From contig JAKZAN010000001.1 of the NCBI GenBank assembly GCA_023053545.1, forward strand, positions 558,001-622,000: a DNA stretch of 64,000 nt, in the 5' to 3' direction. Below the pieces are notes generated by a model. The model made no database searches. It was given only the letters and a program-made list of their open reading frames with translations, and was not told where the DNA came from. Made by a program: the position numbers and the translations under genes. Source of the stretch: Lepidurus packardi. Taxonomy: Eukaryota > Arthropoda > Branchiopoda > Notostraca > Triopsidae. Shown piece after piece: positions 56,601 to 64,000 of this stretch. Each line of letters starts with the position of its first letter. Positions within the stretch are counted from its first letter, which is position 1.

Positions 56601-59600
56601 TGGATTCGTTGTCCAGGCAGTTGGGAGATTTGTGTCGCTCAGGACAAGGCAATTCTCCTCAAGCCCAGGCTGTTGCCAAGTAACGTTTACAATACCTTCT
56701 AAACGAATATTTAAGAGCAGAAATAATGTTTTGTATTGAATTGGGCAGGTTATTGTCCCAAAAACTGGACGAATTGAAGAAAAAGATCCAAAACGCACTC
56801 GTAGATCGGGTAGTGGAGGATTTAGTGGATATCACGACTCCACTGAAGCAGTTTACAGACGCTGTACTTGCCGCAGAAGGTAAAGAAAAGTGCATTTCTT
56901 AATATTCATTATTGTGAACTCGTGAAAGTTAGAAATTTTTAAAAATTTTCTCGAAATTTTGTAAAAGTTTTCTAAAAACTTTATCGAAATTTTAAAAATT
57001 TTATCAAATTAATTTCTCAAATCAGATGGTAAAGAAAAGTGCATTTCTTAATATTCATTATTGTGAACTCGTGAAAGTTACAAATTTGGAAAAATTTTCT
57101 ACAAATTTTGTAAAAGTTTTCTAAAAGTTTTCTAAAAGTTTTGAAAATTTTCTCAAATCAGAAGGTAAAGAAAAGTGCATTACTTAATATTCATTATTGT
57201 GAACTCATGAAAGTTATAAATTTGGAAAAATTTTCTCTAAATTTTGTAAAAGTTTTGAAAATTTTTGACAATTAATTTTCTCAAATCAGAAGGTAAAGAA
57301 AAAGTGCATTACTTAATATTCATTATTGTGAACTCATGAAAGTTACAAATTTGGAAAAATTTTCTTTAAATTTTGTAAAAGTTTTCTAAAAACTTTCTCG
57401 GAATTTTGTAAAAGTTTTCTCAAAATTTTCTGAAAATTTTGAAAATTTTCTCAAATCAGAAGGTAAAGAAAAGTGCATTACTTAATATTCATTATTGTGA
57501 ACTCATGAAAGTTACAAATTTGTAAAAGTTTTCTAAAAATTTTGTCGAAATTTGTAAAAATTTTCTCGGAATTTTGGTCAAGTTTTCTAACAATTTTCTC
57601 AAAATTTTGAAAATTTTCTCAAATTATGAAAAGATTTCTAGAAATTTTGAAAAAATAAAAAATTCTCAAAAATTTTGAAAAATTCTCTCACAATTTTGAT
57701 AAATTTATAAAAAATTGCGAGAAAATTTATAAAAAATTGCGAGAAAATTTATAAAAAATTGCGAGAAAATTTATAAAAAATTGCGAGAAAATTTATAAAA
57801 AAAAAATCGGTTTGGTTTTTAGGAACTCCCGGAAGGGAACAGAATTTCCAGGACAAGGCTGACCATTTGCAGAACTTCTCGGGTCGCGCATCTCAAACCG
57901 CGCGTATGGTGGCCGCAGGGGGGAGCGGAGGCAATAAAAAGCTCGCCGAAGCCTTAATAACTGCGGCAGGACAAGTGGAGAGCTTGACACCGCAGTTAAT
58001 CAACGCTGGCCGCATTCGTATGGCGTATCCAGGAAACAAAGCCGCAGACGAGCACTTTGAGAATCTGCGTAGACAATACGCGGAAACGGTCCAACATGTG
58101 CGCTCTTTGTGTGATGAGGTCACCGATTCTGCTGACTTCATTCGCCAGTCAGGTAAAAAGTTCATTTTTTTTTATAAATTCAAATTTGAATTCAGTTTAA
58201 TACCTTGGTTAATTTACAGAGGAGCTGATGCGCAAATACACTGCGTCCTGTGAAGACGCAATTGTGGCTGGGCAGGCTCAACGCATGGTGGACCACACCT
58301 CCCACATTGCGCGTTTAGCCAATCGCGTGCTTATGGTCGCCAAACAAGAAGCTGACAACTCCGAAGAACCTTCCTTCATCGCCCGAGTCAATTATGCTTC
58401 CGAAGGCCTCCAAAACAGTACACATTTCTAGGATTTTTTGCCTTAGGATTCTATTGTTTTCTGATTTTTTGATATTTTCTGATGAGGATTCTTTTATTTT
58501 CTATTATTTTTTATTTTATTCTATTATTTATTTTTTATTTTATTATTTCTATTATTTTCTGCTATCTATTTTCTGTGATTGTTCGCCTTAGGATTCTATT
58601 CTTTTCTGATTTTTTGATATTTTCTGATGAGGATTCTTTTATTTTCTATTATTTTTTATTTTATTCTATTATTTATTGTTTATTTATTTATTTATTATTA
58701 TTATTATTATTTTATTATATTATTATATATTTATTATTACATATTATTATTATATTATTATTATTATTTATTTATTTTATTCTATTATTTATTTTTTATT
58801 TTATTATTTCTTAGTATTTCTGCCTTAGGAACTGTCTAAGGCATGCAATAAATGAAATTTCTTATTGCGCAGGCGTGACGCCAATGGTGCAAACAGCCAA
58901 GGGCGTCGCTATGAACATGCGAGACGCCAAAAGTGCGCAGCAATGGAGAGACGCGAATCGTGCCGTAAGTGGCTTTTCTCTTTCAAACTTTTTCGAGTTT
59001 CTTCGTTGGAAACTTTCTAAAAATGCTGAAATTATGCTGATAATAAGTCAAAACTGTTGAAATAAGTCAAGAGAAATCGTTATTCTAGTTATTGAGTGCT
59101 GTGGGACAAGTTCGCATCGCTGTAGCTGGACCGGATCTGCCTGAACCGCCTAGCATGCAAGGACTCCATATCAACGGTAAGAAACTTGAATTTAAAAAAC
59201 GTTTATAATTTAATGTATAATTCATGTGTAATTCATGTGTAATTTGTCAAAAGTCGGTTAATATTAGTTTAATTCAATATAACGTTAATCACAGTGATGT
59301 CTGCCCCGCCTCCTCCTCCTCCTCCTCCTCCGTCAATCCCAACGACTCTGACTTTCACTCCACCGCCCCTAATTAGCATTGGGTCATCAGGTAGAAATTG
59401 GTTGGTAATTGTCAGAAAAGACGCATGTTTTGTCTTTGTTTTTGCCCCGTTTCTGCGACTTGGGATTTTTGTCTTTTTTTAAAGAAATAGTCATGTTTTT
59501 TCAAATACTCATGAAAGTTTCATGCAAGCTGCCTCTCCCACCTGGGCTTGTGACGTCACAGGTAGTGTTCCATTCCTACGGTTATGCCTCACCCAAGAAT

Positions 59601-60945
59601 GTGTGCCAACGCATGGATTTTGGTTCAAAGATTCTATGGTTTTGTTGTTAAAATTTTCCGGAATTTATTTGTACAGAAACGGCTCCGCCCAGGCCACCCT
59701 TGCCTGGAGGAGAACACGCCCCGCCCAGGCCTCCTCCCCCTGAGACGGATGACGAAGATGACATGTTCTTGCACGCTCCTCACTCCAATCAGCCGATCAT
59801 GGTAATAACGCTTATAATTTAAGTTTTTATAGATTAATCTGGAATATTTATTGTTATGTCCGTAGTATATAATGTTTATTTTACTACATGTTGTTGTTGA
59901 TCTGTTTTTTGTCAAACTCTGCCATCTAGCGGGCACATTATCGACTATTTCTGACCATTGATCTGAACATGATCTTTTTGTCAACAGATGGCATCACTGT
60001 CTGTATTATGAGAATTAGGCAACTTGATACAAAAATTACATGGCAGAATCGATTTTTTAAAAGTACCTTAATAAAAAATATCTTAAAAAGCTACGTCAAA
60101 AATTAAGATATATGATTTATTTAAAATTTTCATAACTTGAATAATTTTAAATAAATCATGTATCTATATCTTTACATTTTTTAACTAATATTACATAATA
60201 ATTAATATTACATATTTCAATAATATTTCTTTACATTTAGAAACGTAATTTGGCCACAGTTTCTTTCATTCTGAATTCAGGGAATTTTACCTGCATTTAG
60301 TCATGTTCATTCTTAAATTTAAATGGAATTATCGATTTATTTCTACGCCAATTTATTGATGTATTTTGTATAGATGGCTGCGCATGGTTTGCATCAAGAA
60401 GTGCGCCAATGGTCTTCACGGGACAACGAGATTATTGCTGCCGCCAAGCGTATGGCTCTGTTGATGGGTCGTTTGGCACAATTAGTTCGTGGCGAAGGCG
60501 GTTCCAAGAAGGACTTGATAGCTGTGGCAAAAGCTATCGCTGAAGCTTCCGAGGAAGTGACTCGTCTTGCAAAAGAACTCGCTCGTCAATGCACTGATAA
60601 ACGCATGCGCACGGTACCGTTCTTTTGTTTATTTCTAAGAAAACAAAAATAGAAAATTAACTGTCGGATGTTTACGTTATTTAGACACTGTTGCAAGTGT
60701 GTGAACGCATTCCTACGATTGGAACGCAACTGAAGATTTTATCAACGGTGAAAGCAACCATGTTGGGAGCTCAAGGCACGGAAGAAGATCAAGAAGCGAC
60801 AGATATGTTGGTGGGCAACGCACAAAACTTGATGCAGTCGGTGAAAGAAACGGTGCGTGCAGCAGAAGCTGCGTCTATTAAGATTCGTACTGATGCTGGC
60901 ATACGCTTACGTTGGGTTCGTCGCCAGCCGTGGTATCAATATTAA
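53622..60945 (+). CDS. Vinc: Vinculin
   Basis: Sixteen exons (53622-53678, 54345-54452, 54510-54851, 55533-55677, 55751-55950, 56025-56213, 56324-56679, 56749-56879, 57823-58152, 58220-58417, 58873-58964, 59089-59176, 59295-59390, 59677-59801, 60374-60613, 60685-60945) encode 985 residues. It starts [19 protein letters not shown]. The helical head D1 contains the talin-binding surface ([19 protein letters not shown]). Two central vinculin repeats follow ([34 protein letters not shown]), one fewer than the three of vertebrate vinculin. A proline-rich hinge ([22 protein letters not shown]) leads to the actin-binding tail ([59 protein letters not shown]). Vinculin links talin and alpha-catenin to F-actin at integrin and cadherin junctions; head-tail binding keeps it autoinhibited. 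All 15 junctions keep the frame. Confidence 0.97.
53799..53978. promoter_or_regulatory. Pair of CRE palindromes in vinculin intron 1
   Basis: GTGACGTCAC (53801-53810) and ATGACGTCAT (53969-53978) are perfect cAMP-response/ATF-type palindromes 160 bp apart, in a GC-richer part of the first intron. First-intron enhancers are common, but function is untested. Confidence 0.4.
54880..55440. repeat. Two adjoining minisatellites in vinculin intron 3
   Basis: First block: about five units of roughly 50 bp with TTTCTAGTATTTCTTTAGTA and CGAAGAGTTTTTCTAGTTTT. Second block (about 55170-55430): about eight units of TTTCGATTTAGGTTTCGATT plus TCGATTCCTATC. Confidence 0.93.
56868..57810. repeat. Minisatellite spanning the exon 8 splice donor of vinculin
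   Basis: Five units of about 130-150 bp contain AGAAGGTAAAGAAAAGTGCA, TTAATATTCATTATTGTGAA and TCATGAAAGTTACAAATTTG. Units begin near 56875, 57023, 57160, 57286 and 57458. The first unit is the real exon 8 end, GCAGAAG/GTAAAG. The later part (about 57690-57800) is a pure ATTTATAAAAAATTGCGAGA array. Confidence 0.92.
58425..58825. repeat. AT-rich tandem repeat in vinculin intron 10
   Basis: A block of about 145 bp with GCCTTAGGATTCTATT, TCTGATGAGGATTCTTTTAT and TATTATTTATTTTTTATT is present twice and is followed by degenerate TTATTA repeats. Confidence 0.9.
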
Positions 60946-61172
60946 ACCTTACCGCCTTATTTACCAAAGCCTCTCCTTCTTCTCGCGCTACTTTCTGTTC
61001 CCATTGACCTTTGGTAAAGACTGGCGTGGATTTGTACGAACTAATTGGTTGGGTTGGCTACAAGACTAAACATAATCAAGACGCAGAGTAGATTTGGAGT
61101 AAAGGGAGAGAAAACAAAAGAAGAGCGAGCCAACAAGAAAGCGCAAAGACTTGATTAATTGTGCCAATTCGC

Positions 61173-61178
61173 AATAAA
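61173..61178 (+). terminator. Polyadenylation signal of vinculin
   Basis: AATAAA 228 bp beyond the stop codon, at the end of a purine-rich 3' UTR. Confidence 0.65.
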
Positions 61179-61189
61179 CATATTTTATC

Positions 61190-61999
61190 TCAAATTGAAC
61201 AACTACCAAAGTAAATACATAATATAACATAAATAACCAGGCTTGTGTTTCGGTGAGTTATTCCAGGGCAGTTGAGAATAAAGAAGCGTGACCCTGTTCT
61301 TAAAAGAAACTATATATATATATTCTTTTTATAAGGAATGCAAATAATCCGTATACCTATGTTTGTTTTGGTTGCGCGAAAACCTTGTGTACGAAAAACA
61401 CGTAATTAGAATGAAGCGTTTAAGGAGCAGTATGGCATTCAGTAAGCCCCAAAACTTTGGATACAGACAAGAAAAACGGACTTGACTGATAGCCTAAAAG
61501 ACGGCCAGTAAAAATCTATGAAATGCTATCAAGTTGTATCAAAACATCTATCAAATGCCATCAATGTGTATGAAAACTACTATCAACTGCTATCAAGTTG
61601 TATCCAAAAGTGCGCGCTACAGGAACGGCCGCAAGCGGCGCTTTGTCCAACGTGCAGCGTCAGTCGCGCTCGCAAAGCCGAACAAGTTACATGTTCAGGC
61701 AGAAACTGTTGTTATGCATAATTTTATGTATAGAATAGTTGTGTTTCTAGCTGAATTTACGTAACTTAGTCTGTCTGCAGTTACGAACAACATTCCTGTT
61801 CATCTATAAGCATTCATGCAGCTTCATTTGTGGATTTTGTGCGTGTTTTCAGTGCCAAGTTTCATTCAAACGTACGGGCGTGTAGGCCTTTTTTAACGTC
61901 CAAAACGGACGATTTTGTGAAATTTGGGCTGGACAAGCTCAAACATGATGCCGCTGGGTTATTCTTTTTCACCTTTTGCCTGCTCCAGTTGGTAATTAT
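61190..61999. other. Intergenic, no gene recognised
   Basis: A short run at about 61518-61605 repeats TATCAA(G/A)TTGTAT(C) with partial copies. Frames of 67-76 codons there have no recognisable similarity. Confidence 0.35.
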
Positions 62000-63560
62000 T
62001 ATTTGAATTTTTTAGGAGAGACGTCCTTATTTCTTCGCCTGTTATTCAAATGAAGCTGATTGAAAACATGGCATGCCACGTGGGAGAGTCATGTGTGAGA
62101 TTAAGGAAAGATATTATAAGCTTAGAAGGCACTCGCCGCCACTTTGCATAGCGGACGGAATTAATCCCGTCAGCCATTTTGTGAACAGACGCCAAGCCGA
62201 CTCCACGTCAGGTATTTTGCTCCCGTTTTATTCAAATTATTCGACTCCCATCCTACTTTTATCAAACTGAAAGTCAAACAGACCTAAGTATTATGCAATC
62301 AGCTTGCATATTGTCACATTTTCTTAATTAAAAGTAATAATATTGATAATGTTCGACATTATTCCCAGGGGTAAGCGTCAGTAGATTTCGAACGTTTTCA
62401 AGTTTATTCGCTCCCACTGGCTACATATTGCCATTAATTCAATTAACAACCAGTTATCCGTTAGTTATCATATTATGAAGTTATCATATTATGCCTCCTG
62501 TTTCCTCTAGTAAGGCGAAGATTTTGTTTATCCTATTTTTTCACGAAAATGTTCAAAATCTGATTTGAGTAATTTCCAGATTTCTTTTAATTCCTCAATC
62601 CTCATGACTACCAACAAAGATCAACCCTCGGAGGGTAATCCCATTTTTGGGTTTAAAAAATTATCAATGCAAACAAAGTTAGCAATATTCCGGCTAAAAA
62701 ACGTAATATGAAAAATTCCCGCATGGCCGCCATTGTCGGTCCCAGCGAACGTTTTTGTCCCCGCCCTGTTCCGCCATTTTGATTTTTCTAGTCGGGTGGG
62801 ATGACGTACTTTTTTTCGAGACTCAAATTCAACTTGTCAAAGCTTAAAACCGTGTTAAGTTGTGTTTAAAGATGAACAGTATTACTAAGAGTTGTCCCTT
62901 TTCTATTTATTAGGTGGTGACAAATTTCACAAACAGTTCTATTGCTACAAACAGTTTTATTGTTAGTGTTAAGTGTGTGGTCCTTTCCGTCCTCCCGTTC
63001 CACTCAGCCAACTTGCTTTTGCCATCCTTTTGGAGAAGAAAAAGAGACTTTCACTCCGTTTGGTTCCCTTAGCGCTCCGGCTGGGATTTTGCTGTGTTTT
63101 CAAGATTGTTGCTGTTTTTTGCTTGGATCTACGTGTAGGCTCAGTCGAGGTAAGAACTTGGTCGAATTTTTTCCAAAGTGGCTTTCTGGTTTCTTTCCCT
63201 AATCGAAGAGTCCATTTTATGTTTCAACATGGTTAACATGGCCATAGAAGATAGATTACTTTGAAAGCGTTTAAAATAGCTCAGTGTTACAGTTTTTATT
63301 CATATTTATAGTTTTTATTCTTGTTCTTTTTTCCTAGGACGTTCACGAGACCGGGAGAAAAGGGAGGGCGAAGTCTCGGAAGGCTATTGGTCGTAGGAAA
63401 GCAAAGCAAAAAAAAAGGGAGCAGAACCTGCACCTGGTCGACTTTGGGCAAAATCTCCGCCTTTCCCACACTTGCTATGTCTCCAGCCGGCGAAAATGGA
63501 TACATTTGAGTCTTTTGAATAAGGGAAGCACACTTTGTGGATTATTTTCTGCTTTCGCCT
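62000..63560 (-). repeat. Dispersed repeat, copy B (inverted relative to copy A)
   Basis: Collinear in reverse with 12040-13960: GAACAGACGCC (62184 region), CACTGGCTACATATTGCC (62416 region), AGTCGGGTGGGATGACGTAC (62792 region), CATCCTTTTGGAGAAG (63022 region), GAACCTGCACCTGGTCGAC (63423 region). Copies A and B are about 50 kb apart. Confidence 0.72.
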
Positions 63561-63790
63561 GCTCTTCGCCATGTAGACCGCGGAAAGAGGGTGGAAGAAG
63601 GAAATAACAGTTTTGTGGGTTGTGGAACTCGTCCAATGTATCGAAGCGAAAAGGAAGAGTGAGTAAGTCGACTTGGTCAACGTCGCAATCGTCTGGAACT
63701 TGAGCCCTTTCTTTCAGACCTTTTCTTTTGTGAGTGTTTTTCTCATAATACTTTTGACATTATACTGATGCTTGTCTCTTTTATTCTAGA

Positions 63791-63919
63791 ATTCTCATCG
63801 AAAACGAAGTGAAAGGCTTTCAACTGGATTCACTGGGTTACTACCCAACATTAGCTTCATGGGAAGCCTTTGTGACGCTAAACTCCGCCCACTTTCGAAG
63901 AAGCCGAGTATACTTGTAA
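63791..63919 (+). CDS. Possible exon of an unknown gene running off the window
   Basis: A CT-rich acceptor (CTCTTTTATTCTAG ending at 63790) opens a frame (ILIENEVKGFQLDSLGYYPT, then LASWEAFVTLNSAHFRRSRV) with a good donor (TACTT/GTAAGC) at about 63919-63920. No start codon or neighbouring exon is assigned and I do not recognise the product. It lies just beyond repeat copy B, so it may be repeat-derived. Confidence 0.3.
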   Translation: MLIENEVKGFQLDSLGYYPTLASWEAFVTLNSAHFRRSRVYL

Positions 63920-64000
63920 GCCGCAGTTACCAGATTCGTCTTTGGTGTTCATTACGCCAGGTACATTCTTTGATTTTTCTTTCTATTTTTCACGAAATCC

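Noticed and set aside
58394-58839. Ile/Tyr/Phe-rich frames resembling a membrane protein
   Set aside because: AT-rich tandem repeat within vinculin intron 10.
61518-61605. TATCAAGTTGTAT repeats as a possible CRISPR-like array
   Set aside because: Copies are few, irregular and imperfect with no uniform spacers, and the DNA is clearly eukaryotic.
1-64000. tRNA, rRNA or snRNA genes
   Set aside because: I looked for tRNA B-box-like GGTTCGAATCC patterns and rRNA-like conserved blocks and saw none that could be supported by eye; a covariance-model search would be decisive.

Overview
This is a window of arthropod nuclear DNA, most likely from a crustacean or other pancrustacean; I cannot name the species. 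The evidence is a pro-resilin-type cuticle protein, animal single-copy genes with conserved introns, many introns of about 60-90 bp, an insect-type ceramide phosphoethanolamine synthase homologue, and no bacterial operons or ribosome binding sites. Gene models below were assembled by hand from reading frames plus splice-site phase; every intact model keeps an open frame across all listed junctions.

Layout. 1-23.5 kb is the accessory, repeat-rich part: the 3' end of one NACHT-LRR (NLR-like) gene on + (2-1054), a decayed non-LTR retrotransposon (about 1.5-4.8 kb), a broken NOL11 homologue (5.2-7.9 kb), a second LINE fragment with a 100-N gap (9.4-10.2 kb), a dispersed repeat (12-14 kb), a cuticle gene (16.3-16.8 kb) whose poly(A) region has become a satellite array carrying a 245-bp solo-LTR-like insertion, and a complete NACHT-LRR gene on - (18461-23494, 1124 aa). 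From 24 kb onward conserved housekeeping genes dominate: Wntless (+), a CPES-like enzyme (-), ORC1 (-), a collagen/coiled-coil secreted protein (-), a ZXD-family zinc-finger factor (+), SARAF (-), a G-protein gamma subunit with two alternative 3' exons (+), TRAPPC13 (-) and vinculin (+). The last 3 kb contain an inverted copy of the 12-14 kb repeat.

How the genes relate. They are mostly independent: Wnt secretion (Wls), sphingolipid head-group synthesis (CPES), replication origin licensing (ORC1), store-operated calcium entry control (SARAF), TRAPP vesicle tethering (TRAPPC13), GPCR signalling (G gamma) and cell adhesion (vinculin). The two NLR-like genes share an unusual C-terminal tail and are convergent about 17 kb apart, so they look like members of a local family. 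They are the best candidates for an under-described system, since canonical NLRs are absent from Drosophila and C. elegans.

A second theme is intron expansion by short tandem repeats. Several introns (ZXD introns 1, 2 and 5; ORC1 intron 7; vinculin introns 3 and 8; TRAPPC13 introns) are filled with minisatellites, and two of these arrays contain copies of the gene's own 5' splice site. I saw no tRNA, rRNA or CRISPR array.
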